Shown here in pieces: positions 1 to 12,800 of a DNA stretch of 64,000 bases (positions are counted from its first letter, which is position 1; every line of letters begins with the position of its first letter). The notes under the pieces were generated by a model. It had not been told where the DNA came from, did no database searches, and was given only the letters and a program-made list of their open reading frames with translations. Origin of the DNA: Proteles cristata cristata (Eukaryota; Chordata; Mammalia; Carnivora; Hyaenidae); contig JAESUZ010004509.1 in assembly GCA_017311185.1 (NCBI GenBank), forward strand, positions 62,001 to 126,000, given 5' to 3'. The translations under genes were made by a program, and so were the position numbers.

Positions 1-460
1 TCATCAGGTTGGGGGGGGTTCCCCTCTATTCCTGTTTTGTTGAGATTTTATCAGGAAAGGGTGTTGAGTTTTGTCCAGTGCTTTTTTGTGTGTGATTATT
101 TGAAAATATTTTTATTTTTATTTATTTCTAGGAGAGAGAGAGAGACAGCGTGAGCAGGGGAGGGTCAGAGAGAGAGGGAGTCACAGACTGAAACAGGCTC
201 CAGGCTCGAGCTGGCAGTCAGCACAGAGCCCGACGCGGGGCTCGAACCCACGAACCGCGAGATCATGACCTAAGCGAAAGTCGGACTCCTAACCGACTAA
301 GCCACCCAGGCGCCCCTTTTTTGTGTGATTATTGAGATGATTCCGTGAGGTCTTTTTATTCATCCTGTGAATGTGGTATGGTTCATTGATTTGATTTTCA
401 GATACTCAGCCAGCCTCACATTCCTGAGAAACCTCACTTGGTCATAGTATATATATTTTT
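1..460 (-). mobile_element. L1 ORF2 fragment, outer (older) element
   Basis: Read on the minus strand this matches the mid-ORF2 region of mammalian L1; on the plus strand it shows TTTGTTGAGATTTT and TTGGTCAT-type landmarks. It breaks off near 460 where the 3' end of another L1 begins. A SINE (101-316) interrupts it. No open frame remains. Confidence 0.75.
101..316 (-). mobile_element. CAN-SINE, CTGCCAGCTCAG subfamily
   Basis: Full tRNA-Lys-derived SINE on the minus strand. It is flanked by imperfect target-site duplications TTTTTTGTGTG(TG)ATTATT at 82-100 and 317-333. Confidence 0.93.
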
Positions 461-489
461 TTTCAAGTGCAGCAAAGCAGCTTTGGGTC

Positions 490-1740
490 TTGGGGTTTTT
501 GTTGTTTTGGAGTTTTTAGCTTTACTGAGATACAGTTGACATGTAACACAGCATAAGTTTAAGCTTACAACTTGATGATTTGTTACATGTATAGTACACG
601 GTACACGTAGCACTCATATGTAGGTATGTATCGTGAAATGATTACTGTGGTCAGGTTAGTTAACATCCATACCTCACCTGGTTACCTTTTGTGTGTATGT
701 GTTTGAGAACATTTAAATTTACTCCCTCACCAGCCTTCAAGGCTACAGTTCAGTATTGAGTGGCCAGAATATTATAAACTACGTCCCCAGAACTCACTCC
801 TCTTAAAACTGTAAGTTGGTAACGATTTTAACCAAAATCTTCCCACGTCCCCCACCTCTCAGCCCCTGCCAACCACAGATCTGCTGTCTGTTTCTACACG
901 AGTTTGGTTTCTGGATTCCACGTGTGAGATCACACAGTATTTGTCTTTCTCTGATTTCACTGAGCACAGCGCACTGGAGGCCTACCCACATTGTCACAAA
1001 TGACAGGGTTTTCTTTTTTATGGCTGTATTCGTGTATTTTGTTCATACATGTGAGATACACACATACGTGTACATAAAACTATAAAATCCACCGATGGAC
1101 ACTCAGGTTGTCTCCATTTCGTGGCTGTTGTGAATATGCTGTAATGAGCATGGGGGTGTGGGTATTTTTTCAAATTAGTGTTTTTTATTCCTTTGGATAA
1201 ATACCAAGAAGTAGAATTGCTAGATCATCGGGTTGTTCTATTTTTAATTTTTTGAGGAACCTCCACACTGTTCTCCAGAGCGGCTGCACCATTTACATTT
1301 TCACCAAAGGTGCATGGGATTCGCCTTTGTCCACACCCCTGCCCACACTTGTCAGCTCTCGCCTCTTTGATGGTGGCCATTCTGATGGGGTGGGTGAAGT
1401 CATAGCTCCTTGTAGATTAGCATTTTCCCTGATGTTGAGCACCTTTTCATATACACGTTGGCCATTTACGTGTCTTCTTTTTTTTTAGTGTTTATTTCTG
1501 AGAGAGTGAGCAGGGAAGGGGCACAGAGAGGGGGAGACGCAGAATCCGAAGCAGGCTCCAGGCTCTGAACTGTCAGCACAGAGCCCGACGCGGGGCTCGA
1601 ACCCACAGATATGAGATCATGACCTGAGCCGAAGTCAGATGCTTAACTGACTGAGCCACCCAGGCGCCCCTATGTATCCTCTTTGGAAAAATGTCTGTTC
1701 AGATCCTTTGCCAATTTTTTAAATTGGATTATTTGGTTGG
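490..1740 (-). mobile_element. L1 3' portion, inner element nested in older L1
   Basis: Starts with an L1 3'-terminal segment (GAGATACAGTTGACATGTAA) and runs back into ORF2 C-terminal sequence (GAGGAACCTCCACACTGTTC). It ends where the outer L1 resumes. 5'-truncated, with many stops. Confidence 0.8.
1482..1670 (-). mobile_element. CAN-SINE
   Basis: Minus-strand copy ending in GCCACCCAGGCGCCCC. The flanks TACGTGTCTTCTTT and TATGTATCCTCTTT are a diverged target-site duplication within L1. Confidence 0.9.
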
Positions 1741-2426
1741 GAGTACTTCCCCTCTTCAATTTTTTTTCAGAAGAGTTTAAGAAAGACCAATTTTAATTCT
1801 TTGTGTTTGGTAGAATTCACCAGTAAAACCATCTGGCCCTGAGCTTTTCTTTGTTGAGAGATCTTTGATGATTTTTTTCAATCTCCTTAGTCACTAGTGG
1901 CCTATCCAGATTTTCTATTCATGACTCAGTTTTTGGGAGGCTGTGTGTTTCCAGGAATGTATCCATTTCTTCTAGGCTATCCAGTCTGTTGGCATATAAT
2001 CGTCCACGCTAGTCCCTTATGATCTTTTGTATTTCTGTGGGGTCTCTTGTTATGTCTCCTTTTCTTTTACACTTTTGTCAATTTGAGTCTTTTTTTTCTT
2101 GGTTAATCTAGCAAAAGGTTTGTCGATTTTGTTCCTCTTTTCAGAACACCAGCCTCCTTGATTTTTTTCCTCTTGTTTTTCTAGTTCCTATTTCATTTAT
2201 TTATGTTCTAACCATCTTTATTATTTCCTTCGTTCTGTGAACGTTGGGCTTACTTTGTACTTGTATTTCCCTGAGGCGTAAAGTTAGGGTGTTTGTTTGA
2301 GATCTTCCCTCTTTTCTTAACGTGGGCACGTATCTCTCTAAACCTCCCTCTGAGAGCTCCTCTTGCTCCATTCCATCCGTTTGGGTTCGTTGTGTTTCCC
2401 GTGTCTCAGGACACTTTCTGATTTCC

Positions 2427-2653
2427 TTTTTTTTTTTTTTTTTTAATGTTTTTTATTTATTTCTAGAGAGAGAGAGACAGCGTGAGCTGGGGAGGGTCAG
2501 AGAGAGAGGGAGAGTCACAGACTCTGAAACAGGCTCCAGGCTCTGAGCTGGCAGTCAGCACAAAGCCCGACACGGGGCTCGAACCCACAAACCGCGAGAT
2601 CATGACCCAAGCGAAAGTCGGACGCTTAACCGACTAAGCCACCCAGGCGCCCC
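2427..2653 (-). mobile_element. CAN-SINE, CTGCCAGCTCAG subfamily
   Basis: Minus-strand copy with long oligo-T (A-tail). Flanking repeats around TCTGATTTCC / ACTGATTTCCTG show insertion into L1. Confidence 0.92.
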
Positions 2654-3566
2654 ACTGATTTCCTGTTTTATTTCTCCTTTGACCCATTGGTTGTTGGTGT
2701 GTGTTGTTTAATTTCAGCGTATTTGTAAATTCTCTGGTGGTTCTTCTGTTACTGGTTTCTGGCCATGGTGCTCATAAAAGATACTTGATGTGATTTCATT
2801 CTCCTTAACTGTGTTAAGACTCACTCTGTGTGTGATCCGCCCTGGAGGGTGCTGTGTGCCCTTGAGAAGACCTGCATCCCGCTTCCGTCGAATGGAGGGG
2901 CCTCAGGTTAGCTTAGTCTACAGCGTTATTCAAGTGCGCGGTTTCCTTACCGACTCTCTGGACACTGTATCCGACGGATGCTGAGGGTGGGGTATTAAAG
3001 TCCCCTCCTGTTACTGTATGTCTGTTTTTCCCTTGACTTCTGTTACTGTTTATCTCAAATATTTAGGTGCTGCCATGTTTGGTGCTATATATGTGTGTAT
3101 ATATAGTATTTACGATGGTTCTGTCTTCTTGATGAGCTGACCCTGTTATCACTGTATGGTGACTGTCTCTGTTTCTTGTGAGCAGTTGTGACTGACGGTC
3201 TGTCTTATGTGATGTGAGCACAGCCTCTGCCATCACTGGTCTTCCACGTGAGGTGTGTCTTCCTGTGTCCCTTCACTCTCGAGAAGCCGGTGTGTGTCCT
3301 GACAGCCAACGTGAGGCTCTTAGAGGCAGTATGTGGGTGGATCTGGTTTCTTAATCCATTCAGTCAGGATATGCCTTTTGTTTGGAAAACAACCCATTTA
3401 CATTTAAAGTAGTTACTGATAGGTAAGAACTCAGAATTGGCAGTTTGTTAATTGTTTTATACGATTTTGTTCTTTTATTCCTCTCTTGCTGTTTTCTGCC
3501 TGTGGTTTATTTCTTGCAGAGGTGTGCCGTACCTCTTTCATCTGTTGTGAAGACGGAACAGGCTAT

Positions 3567-3663
3567 TTTTTTAAGTGACGTCTATGCCTAACGTGGGGCT
3601 TGAACTCACCACCCTGAGATCAGAGGTCACACGCTCCACTGACTGAGCCCACTGGGCATCCCC
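3567..3663 (-). mobile_element. Old, degenerate CAN-SINE head
   Basis: Only the tRNA-related half is recognisable (GTGGGGCTTGAACTCACCAC ... CTGACTGAGCCCACTGGGCA). It is more diverged than the other copies and sits inside the L1. Confidence 0.6.
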
Positions 3664-3945
3664 AAACCGTCTATTTTAAGGTGAAAACTTACCTTCAGTC
3701 ACAGGTACAGAGCCCTGCAGTTACTGCCCGCCCCCGTTTGATGCCGCTAACGTCACACTTTGCACCTTTCCGTGGCGTGCGGCCATTTACCAATTCTCAC
3801 AGCTGCTGTGAGTTTTAACACTAGTGCCTTGTCTGAAGCCTGATGCGGGCGATGGGAATGATGTACACGCCCACCGCAGTGTCAGGGCATTCTGAACTTG
3901 ACTAAATACTTACCTGTGCCCGTGAGGTTTACCCTTATATTTGTT

Positions 3946-5499
3946 TCTGTGTCGTCGCTTTGGCTCTTTCCTTCCCACCTGAAGGGCCCCCGTCTGCGCG
4001 GCTCCTAAGGCAGGTTAGTGGTGAGGCACTCCCTTGGCTAGAACTTCGGAAAAGTCCTTCCCTGTGCTTGGCTCCGAAGGGCTGGAAGGAGCACACGCCT
4101 CTTCCAGGCTGTGGAGACGGGTTTGGGCAGGTGACCACACCTTCCCCTGGCTCAGGAGGGCGGGATCCCCTCGGGCAACGCAGGGGTTGTGGGGGGAGCG
4201 GAGTTATGGGTACTGGGGCTGCCCTTGGGCCCTCAGGTAGTGGCCTTGACCTTATCGGAAACCAGGTTCACGTGGTGGGCATCCAGCCAAATATTTATTT
4301 ATTTATTTATTTATTTAGAATCTCAGGCAGGCTCCGCACTCTCAGTGCAGAGCCCAACCCCGGGCTCGAACCCACGAACCGTGAGATCATGACCTGAGCT
4401 GAAACCAAGAGTCGGACGCTTAACCGACCAAACCCCCCAGGCGTACCATAAACTGAGGACATTTTAAGCTAAGGGTCCGTGGACGCTCATGAAGGGGCTT
4501 GCGCGGCAGGTGACACAGCACAGAATCCGGGCAGAGGTCCTCCTGAGGTGCCTGAGCCCCGTGATGGTCCCGAGGCGGCAGGGCTCAGCCTCATCGGCTC
4601 TGGCTCCAGCCGGCCAGGACCCGAGTGTCAGCGGGCTCAGGTCTGCGACGGTAACTCAAGTGTGCGTCTGGTCAGTCTTCACCTGGGTCGAGATTAGGCC
4701 TTTTCTTGGCCCGATGGTGGCGTTTGCTCTCGCGTTCTGTTCACGAGCTGGCCAGGGGCCTAACAAGTCCTGTGCCAGGAAAGCTACGACTGTGTGTTTT
4801 CTGCCCATCACCAGGTGCACCGAAGGTGTCTCCACCACCACGTCCCCAGGGGGGCCCCAGCCGGGTCCCCGGGAGGGCCCCAGACCGACTGGCTGCATCC
4901 CTGGCCACTCTAGGCTCCACAGTCACCACCGAGGTCTGCAGACATGGCTTTGCAGGCAGAGTGTCTCCCGCCAGGTGCCTGGGCTGCACCCCGCCGTCGG
5001 AGGGGCTGCAGAGGAGTGTAGGCCCCTCAGTATCTCTGGGGGCACAGATGACCCGCTGTGTCCCTGTACCCGCAGGGCGCTCGGGGGCTGGGGCGGGTCC
5101 CGGGCCGCTTCAGTACCCGTAGCCAGAACGGGGTCTGCGTCTTATTACCGAGGCGTAGCTGGGAGTGAGCCCTGCCAGGCCACTTGGCAAACGGTGCTGC
5201 TGGCTGGGCTGGTGGCAGATGGGGCTGTTGTGGGGTCTGCGGCCACGAGCTGCCTGGGCGTGGACCTGCCATCCCCCGCCTCCCTGCTCTCGGGCTGCAC
5301 CGGAGCCCACAGCCCTGCAAAGGCACCTTTGTTTGGGAACGGATGCCAACTCAGTGCAGGTCAGCGGGGGGTCCCAGGGGGCCGTCTTACTCGGCCATCC
5401 TGCCCACGGCGCTCCCGGGTACGAGTCTGCTTGCACATTCCCGGACGCGGTCTACCGCTGCCTCGTGGTGTCCATATTCCTGAGACACAGGCCTAACGC
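3946..5499. other. GC-rich intergenic DNA
   Basis: Apart from a truncated SINE (4290-4447) nothing is recognisable. Overlapping long frames on both strands reflect low stop frequency in GC-rich DNA. Confidence 0.6.
4290..4447 (-). mobile_element. Truncated CAN-SINE with (TTTA)n tail
   Basis: The tail is an ATTT-repeat at about 4293-4317, and the CT-rich middle is missing. The head ends CCCCCCAGGCGTACC, more diverged than most copies. Confidence 0.85.
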
Positions 5500-5795
5500 A
5501 TAAGGTCTTTGTCTGGCTTGGTATCGGGGTGACATTGGCCTCAGGAAATGAGTTGGAAGTGGTCTCTCCCCCGTGTCCGTTGGAAAGCGTGTTGAGAGTT
5601 GGCGCGCACTCCCCTACATGTGCTGGGCAGGGCCGGGCGTCGAAGCCTCCGGTCCCAGTCTTCCCTCTGTCTCTGGTGTTTTGAGAATTCTCCCTCTTCA
5701 CTCGTTCGGGGTCTACTCAGATCATCTGTTTCTTCTTCAGTTGGTTTCAGTGATCTGTATCATCCTAAGAATTCACTCTCCATCTCAGTTCAAGG
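5500..5795 (-). mobile_element. L1 ORF2 fragment
   Basis: The plus strand shows GGTCTTTGTCTGGCTTGGTA and later TCTGTTTCTTCTTCAGTTGG, the antisense of two consecutive L1 ORF2 segments. Heavily mutated, no open frame. Confidence 0.6.
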
Positions 5796-7068
5796 ACTTT
5801 GTCCTAAGAATTCTATAAGCGGAGCTATCCCACCCCAAGATGGCCCTGGCCGGGCAGCGATGTAGGGGAAGGAGCAGGGGCCGCTGTGGCTTTGGATGCA
5901 TTAAGTTCCAAATGGACCCCAAGTGGAAACAGCTCCCAGGGGGGCCCAGTAGGAGGTGCCGCCACAGAGAGGGCACTGCCAGGCATGGAGGAAAGGGCAT
6001 GACGGAGAAGAACCCACGGGAGCCATCGCCACGGGCAGCTGCCCTGTGTTTGGGGCTGGAGGCCAGGGTGAGGGCACCAGGAGAGGGAGCCGCCCTGGAA
6101 GCCGAGGTGAAGCCGTCCCGGGGGCGGACTGCTCTGCTGAGAAGCAGGGGTGAGGACTGGCAGAGGCAAAGCAGACTGAGTCCCGGGTTCTGGGTTCCGC
6201 TGCAAAGGATCACAGAGAAATGGAGAAACGGAGCAGTGGCCCCGGGCAGGGGTGCGCGCCCAGAGGCGCCTGTGTTTCCAGGGTGGGAGAGGCTACAGCC
6301 GGTGGGAACCAGACCCCCCGGGAGTGGTGCAGCGAGGGGCACCCGATGACGCCGAGGCGGGAGAGCAGCCGGCCGGGAGGGGGCTGGCCACCTGTCTGCG
6401 GGTGTGCGGGGACGCCAGGGGGCCCAGGACAGGCATCTGGGTGGGCGGGGCGGGAGGGCCTGCTGGTGGCTCACACGACCCGGCAGCTTCGAGGGGCTTC
6501 TCCCCGAGGACACCAGGGCCGGTGGTGCAGGCCTGTGTCCCCTAGGCGAGTGCCTGACAGCACGTGTGGGTTTATGGGGGGCCGCCCTGCTCCGGGTTTG
6601 CTTTTATCTTTGGATAATTCCTAAGCATGAAGGAGCCCCTGGCACGGGCTTCTGGGTGTTGCTGGAAGTTTCAGCCTGGGACGCATCGTCTCTGAGCCAG
6701 AACTGCAGACAAACTGCCCGACTGCCCAAACCGGCCCTGCTCGTCCGCCGGCCAGGGGTTCCGTTTGCAGAAGCAGTGAGTGGTTTGTGCGGACTCTCAG
6801 AGGACTTAGGACTTGCCTCCCCCCGGCCAGCCCTGGGGCTCTGGAGGGAGGACGTGGAAGGGGGGCCCAGAGAGAGATCCAAGTTGGGGGCCGCACCCCG
6901 TCCTCCCCTGGGCCCCCCAGCTCCGAGTGTGAGCGGGCGGGTCACTGCACTTGGTCCCTCAGAAGTCCAGCAAGGACAGCAGGAAGCAAATTCTCTCCAG
7001 CAGCAGGCAGCCTGACCACCGGGTGCCCTGGCCTGAGCTCGGCTCCCGGCCCCCCGCCCCGCCCGCAG
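5796..7068. other. GC-rich intergenic DNA, nothing recognised
   Basis: No repeat family, exon pair or RNA gene identified. Frames up to about 240 codons occur on both strands at once and have no recognisable protein features. Confidence 0.55.
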
Positions 7069-7540
7069 CCCCAGCGCCCTTCCCCCCCCTGCCGCGCCCA
7101 CAGCCCCAGCGCCCTTCCCCCACCCCCGCCCAGCCCCCAGCCCAGCGCCCTTCCCCCCACCCCCGCCGCGCCCACAGCCCCAGCGCCCTTCCCCAACCCC
7201 CGCAGCCCCAGCGCCCTTCCCCCGCCCCACCCGCCCCAGCGCCCCCCCCACCCCCGCCCACAGCCCCAGCGCCCTTCCCCCACCCCGCAGCCCCACGCCC
7301 GCAGCCCCAGCGCCCTTCCCCCCGCCCCAGCCCGCAGCCCCAGCGCCCTCCCCCCGCCCCAGCGCCCTTCCCCCCCCCCCACAGCCCCAGCGCCCTTCCC
7401 CCCACCCCCGCAGCCCCAGCGCCCTTCCCCCACCCCCGCAGCCCCAGCGCCCTTCCCCCACCCCCGCCCCAGCCCGCAGCCCCAGCGCCCTTCCCCCACC
7501 CCCAGCCCGCAGCCCCAGCGCCCTTCTCGCCACGCCCCGC
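7069..7540. repeat. C-rich minisatellite, about 15 units
   Basis: The core CCCAGCGCCCTTCCCCC recurs about 15 times with spacers of CCCGCAG or CCCGCCCA, unit length roughly 17-40 nt. The minus strand is a long series of G runs separated by short loops, so many G-quadruplexes are possible. Pro-rich and Gly-rich open frames across it are by-products of the repeat. Confidence 0.92.
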
Positions 7541-9689
7541 CCCTGCGGAAGCACCACCACCTGATCATCCTGGGTTCCACCTGATCCCCCCACGTTCATG
7601 CCACTTTCTCCCCTGAGGTGTTTGCAAGCCCCAAGCTCCCCATGCTTTTCCCCGTGGACACTGATCTTCCAAGTACCCATGCTGGTGGGACGCAGAGCAC
7701 AGGCCACCAAGCAAGGGGGTGGCCCGGCTCCCGGCTCGTTGCCAGGACCGACGGGGGAAGAGGGGTTCCTAGAGGCGCGATCTGAGCAAAAGGCCAACTT
7801 GACCTTTGCATTAACTTGGCAGCTGTCTCTCCGACCTGGGAAGTCGAAGCTGACGTTTCCCGTGTTGACTCCATCACATCCAGCGTGTGCCCCGGTTTCC
7901 CTGTAACAGGCAGGCAGGAGCTCCCGCTGGGACGGGCGGTGTGTCGGGGCCCTGGCGGCCGGGCCCGGGTTCACGGGCACATTCCCATCCCGTATCCAGG
8001 AAGGAAGATTTTGTTACAAAAGAGAGAATTTTTGCCAGGGCAAAATAGGCCAATCTCTTGCCTTTTTCCTCTTTTTTTTAAACGCTGAGAATAGGTCAAA
8101 ATAGAGCAAAACCCTGGGGGGGCTGCATTCCAGGACACTCTGAGGCGGTTCAAGGACAGTCACACCGTCCAGGCTTGATCTCTGGCTGTGGCTCAGCCCT
8201 GCCCGCTGCCTCCAGGCGTGTCACTGAGGGCACCAGGGCCCTGGCGCGCAGCCACGGGAATGACCGACCCGTTGACAGATCTGCCGAGCAAGACCTCACA
8301 AGCCACCTGCAGACAGCCGCCCCTCAGCGAGCCCTTGGCACCCACGACCAGGGATCCGTCGTCCCGCCCTCCAGGGCTCCTGCCTGCCTTCGGGGGGCAC
8401 AAGGACACCCCACCCCAACTTGCTCCTAGGCACACCCAGAGGGGCAGGCTGTGTCCCCCGGACTCCTCGCCAGTGAAATAGTGCAGTTGGCTGAACCTGC
8501 CGCCCAGGACGCCTACTTCCTACTCCCCAGAACCTGCGGATGGGCTGCCTGACGCGGCCAGAGGGGCTTGGTGGACGGCACTGGGGTCACTTGAGGTGGG
8601 ACCCTGTCCTGGGTTTCCCTGGTGGGCCTGGGTACCGGGTTCCTCTGTGGGCCGGTGTGTCCCCCACAGTAGCCCCAAGGTGCAGGTGTGAGAAGGCGGG
8701 GCCTTTGGGAGGGGGGTGGGTCCTGGGGTAGAGCCTCGGGGGAGGGTCCCCAGAGCCCCGCGGGGGGGCGGGGGGGACACCGCAAGTGGTCAGCCTCACC
8801 CAGCCCGATGTCACACTGGGGGCAAGAGGGTCCGAGTCACAGGGAGACGCTGCTGGCCTTGGCCATGGAGGCAGGGCCACCAGCCAGGGACGCAAGACGT
8901 CTAGGAGCCTGAACGGCGAGGGCGCCCTCCTCCCAGAGCCCCCGGAGGGACCTGCCTGCCACAGCCGGACAGCGGCCGTGAGGCCTCCAGAGCTGCAGTG
9001 TGAAGCCGCTGTTTGTGGCATCTCTGCGCCGGCAGCCGGGGACTCCCATCCGCAAGGTCAGCAGCATCCCGCTCTTCCCAAGTGCGCTCAGGACGCCCTG
9101 GCCGCCCGGCCGCTCAGGGCTTGTCCACCACACCCGCGCCCTCCCCCCACCAGCTGCTCCCGCCGGGAGGCCCTGCTCGGGGCTGTGTACCTGGCCCCTC
9201 AGGCCGGTCACCTTGGCTCTTCCCTCCGGAGAGACACGTGTGACAGCCGATGTTCGAGTGTGTGGCACCTCCACGGGGCGGCGGGGTCTCTGGAACTCCC
9301 AGTTATGATATAAAAATCCTGGGCCTTTGTCTCTGGTCCTTGGCACACAACTCCTAAAACCCTCGGATTCAGGGGTGACAAAAGTGTGCCCTGTGTGCCG
9401 CCGAGGTGAGTGGGGGCGCCTAGGGAGCCTCAGGCTGGGGCTGCGCACGACCGGGCGTAGGTAGGACTCCGCGGGCAGGGACGGGAGACCGAGGCCAGCG
9501 CCAGGGCCGGGGGTGCGGCAGTCGCGCCGGTGCAGGGGGGCGTCCGGGAAAGCCCAGGCAGCGCAACCTCGTGCGGAGAGGGTGGCCCCAAGTGCGCGGG
9601 CGCGGGAGGCCCTGGGCGACCCTCCCTGACCTCAGCCTGCGTGCCTCCCGCCTGGCAGCTCGTCTGTTCCCGTTAAACAGGTGACGGTG
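7541..9689. other. Intergenic DNA, no gene recognised
   Basis: GC-rich except for a short AT-rich patch at 8,000-8,110. No exon structure or known repeat identified. Confidence 0.5.
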
Positions 9690-9839
9690 GGGGCGCCTGG
9701 GGGCTCAGTCGGTGAAGCGTCCGCCTTCAGCTCAGGTCATGATCTCACAGTTTGTGAGTTGGAGCCGCACATCGGACTCTGTGCTGACAGCTCGGAGCCT
9801 GCTTGGGATTCCCCCACCCCCAAAATAAATAATTAAAAA
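9690..9839 (+). mobile_element. Short CAN-SINE lacking the CT-rich segment
   Basis: Head GGGCGCCTGGGGGCTCAGTC, ending directly in CCCCCAAAATAAATAATTAA. The pyrimidine-rich middle is deleted. Confidence 0.88.
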
Positions 9840-12800
9840 GCAGGTAGTGGAATTTTAGATATCCTCAAGTGTACAAGAAGTGATTTCCTCAACACAGACT
9901 GGAAACACAGCAGAAAGCCTCCACCACCCAGCCCGGCTCCGTCTGAGCCGCGAGTCCCAGAAGCTGGACGCCAGGGCAAACGGACTTCACCCCGGAAGGG
10001 CTGAGGGCCGCGTTCCCGGGTAGCGATTCCAGCAGCGTTTGGCCCCAAGGGCTGCGGCCGAGGCAGCATTCTCCCCGGGCGCCTCCCTTAGGAAAACGTC
10101 TCAGAAGGGGTGTCTGCCGAGCACCCGGGCACGTGCCCCGCGGGGGCGCCGGGTGTGGTAACTGGCAGGGACGAGAGGTCCCACCACATCGTCCTGCTGC
10201 GGCCGGGCCACGCGGGCCGGGCTGGATGTGCAGGCGCGGGTCACCGCGTGGGCGGCCGCAGACCTGGTCGGCGCCCGCGTCCTGTGTGGCCGGGTGGAGG
10301 CAGGACAAGCACGTTCCCACTCAGACCCGGAAAGTCCTCGGTGCCGGGTACGCAGGAGCCCCCACCCCACCCCCGCCCGGTGTGCCCGCGCACGGTAGCA
10401 GAGGCCACTCCGGGGGACCCGGCGGACAGGCACACATGGGGGGTCCTGGGGACGCCCTGGCCAGGGCTGGGGGCCACACGCCGTGACTGTGTGCCTCCTC
10501 CCTGGTGTCAGGAGGGCGGACACCCATCTTCACAGACACGAGTGGATGGTCCTGGGCAGAGAGCGCCAGCGACAGGGGACACGGGCCGGTGGGAAGGGGG
10601 TGGTGCACGCCAGCGAGGAAGGCAGGACCCAAGAGGCAGGGGCACCACCGGAGCTCCCAGCTCCCAGACCGGGGTAGCTCGGGGACGGGCCTGTCTCTGC
10701 TGCCTCTCCCAAACCCCCGAGCCACTCAGTTGAACGAAAACAGGGTGTTGACCCAAAAGACCTGAAAGCTCCCCCCCCGACGTCCGTGCACAGGGGTCAG
10801 CAGCAGCTTCCCTCACGACCGCAGGGCCCCGGAGGCGACCAGGGTGCCCTTCAGCAGGCGGCGGAGGAAGTGCTCCACCCGCACGACGGGACGTCCGCTG
10901 GGAAGAAACGCGTGGTCAGGCCGGGAGGAGACGCCGGGCCCTTCACGCACCTGCCCGCGCGGAGGGCGCCGTGGGAACGGGCCCCGCGGCAGGACCCCGG
11001 CCCCGCGACATCCCGCAGGAGGCACAGCCGTGCAGGCAGTGAAACGACCCGCGCGAGGCCGTCACAGCGGACGCCTGTCACCGCGTTCGTCCCAGCCCCC
11101 AGAGCGCCGCCGCCAGGAGGGCCGAGTGCCCCCGGTTGCTGCTTCGGTGGTAACAGGCAGGCCACGGGCGGGGGCAGACTGGGAAGCCTCCGCGCTCCCT
11201 TTCTGAGCCTTGAGCTGCTCTGAACAACTAAAGCCACTACTTAGAAGAACGAAACCTCCCGCCAGCTCCCTGCCCGCGGCCCAGGCGGCTGCAGGACCGG
11301 GGGCGGGGGTGGGTGGGTGCAGGCCCGGCGATGGCGGGCTCCGGTCCTCGGCGAGCCCGTGGCCAGGCAGCTGGGAGAAGCCCGTGGACACTTCCAGTAA
11401 AAGCAGTCACTCTAAACGTGTGCGCAGATTCCCAAGTCCCAGCCGCCACTGCCCCAGCACCGCGGCATCCCCACGTTTGGCCTGACGCCCCCCAACCTCC
11501 CCTTCGCCACTGCACCCCCAAGACAAGACGCTAATTCAATCTGACCTTAATTAATTGACTTAATTAAAAATCTGACTTCTCCCATGGGGAGAAGCATGAG
11601 AGAAGATTTGTGGGTGGGCCAGGCTGTGGACGCCACAAACAGCGAGACGTTTCTGCCTCCCTGACCCGGGGACGAGGGCGTCGTGGGGCCGCTGCAGGCC
11701 ATGCGCGCAGCTGGCGGGAGCCGGCGCACGTCTGCTCTGCGGCTGGACGGCCGGCTCGTCCCTCCCAGTGCGACACACGGTCCTCACGCTCCTCCACCCT
11801 GCTGACCCTGGCCTTCGAGGACGCAGCATCCGGGAGGGACCTCGGGACCCAGGAGCCTGGGGAGGGGGGTTGCGGGTCAGTGCCCCAACCATGCACCCGG
11901 GGGCCCAGCACGTCCCCATCCTTCCGCGGAGCAGGGGCCCCGGCCTGAGCAGACCCACCCCACACCGAGAGGGTCCATGTCCAGGCTGCAAGCCTCATCT
12001 TACACCATTTCTAAAGTGCCAATGACACGCCTCTTGGGCATTTGTGAATGAGTCACTTTCCCCTGTCACCGCTGAGGCCTGGGCTCCAGCACGTGGCTTT
12101 GCCTTCGCTCTTGCCGGAAGCAAAATCGTAATGGGAATTGCTACTGGGGTCCCCAGAGGCCAGCCACCCTCCTGTCCCTCAAATGGGGAGGAAGTGGAGG
12201 CTCCGAGGAGAACCCTCACCATCTCCAGGACCGTAGTGAACACCCCCCCCATGACGCTGAGCCCCAGGCAGCCTCAAGCCGCTGCATCTCCAGCACGCGC
12301 TGCAGGCCGCAGCCCACGGCGCAGGGGTCTCCCAGCGCTGCTGCGACGGCACCGCACACCAGCCGCCGTCAAACCGCACATCCATTCTCTGCCGCTGAGC
12401 CTGGGGACAGGGGGGCGGGGGGCTGGGGGTACAACCTGTCCCAGCCCCTCCCAGCAGCCGGGGCTGCTCCGCCCACGTCCCAGCGCCCGCTCTCCCCGAG
12501 TGCGGCCTCACCGCCCGCCCCTACGGACTGGGGCCGCCCCTCTTTGAAAGCTCCAGCTCCAAACGCAGGTGTGCCCTGAGCTGCAGGGGACAGAGGGTCA
12601 ACACAGCTTCCTTAAAGGACACAATTCAACCCCTGACAGTTGCCTGCGTGTGTCAGGAGTCTCAGAGCAGGTGACTCGGGGTCACGTGACAGGGTTTGCG
12701 CCCCCACATCCCAGGCGCTATCCCTTGGCTTGTCACCCATCACCCTTGCAGGACCTACCGCGTGCGGCATGTGGCATCACGCACCCCACCTCGCGGAAGC

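Larger units (their letters stand above)
1740..3945 (-). mobile_element. L1 ORF2 (RT to endonuclease region), outer element continued
   Basis: In order on the plus strand it shows the antisense of L1 ORF2 landmarks: GGTAGAATTCACCAGTAAAA, TTGGCATATAATCG, GTTTGTCGATTTTGTTCCTC, TTGACCCATTGGTTGTTGG, ATCCATTCAGTCAGGATATG. It fades out near 3,945. Frameshifted throughout and interrupted by SINEs at 2427 and 3567. Confidence 0.8.

Noticed and set aside
4489..5496. 335-codon plus-strand frame
   Set aside because: Runs up to an L1 fragment, overlaps long antisense frames, and has no protein-family features.
6604..7980. 458-codon minus-strand Gly/Arg-rich frame, and matching Pro-rich plus-strand frames
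   Set aside because: They are the translation of the C-rich minisatellite and its GC-rich flanks; all frames are open at once, with no domain or splice structure.
9300..9325. TATA-like ATATAAAA as a promoter
   Set aside because: Isolated AT-rich motif with no initiator, exon or transcript evidence.
10100..11120. CpG-dense block as a promoter, for example of CAMSAP1
   Set aside because: No first-exon coding sequence, splice donor in context, or promoter motif cluster could be found; general isochore GC-richness explains it.
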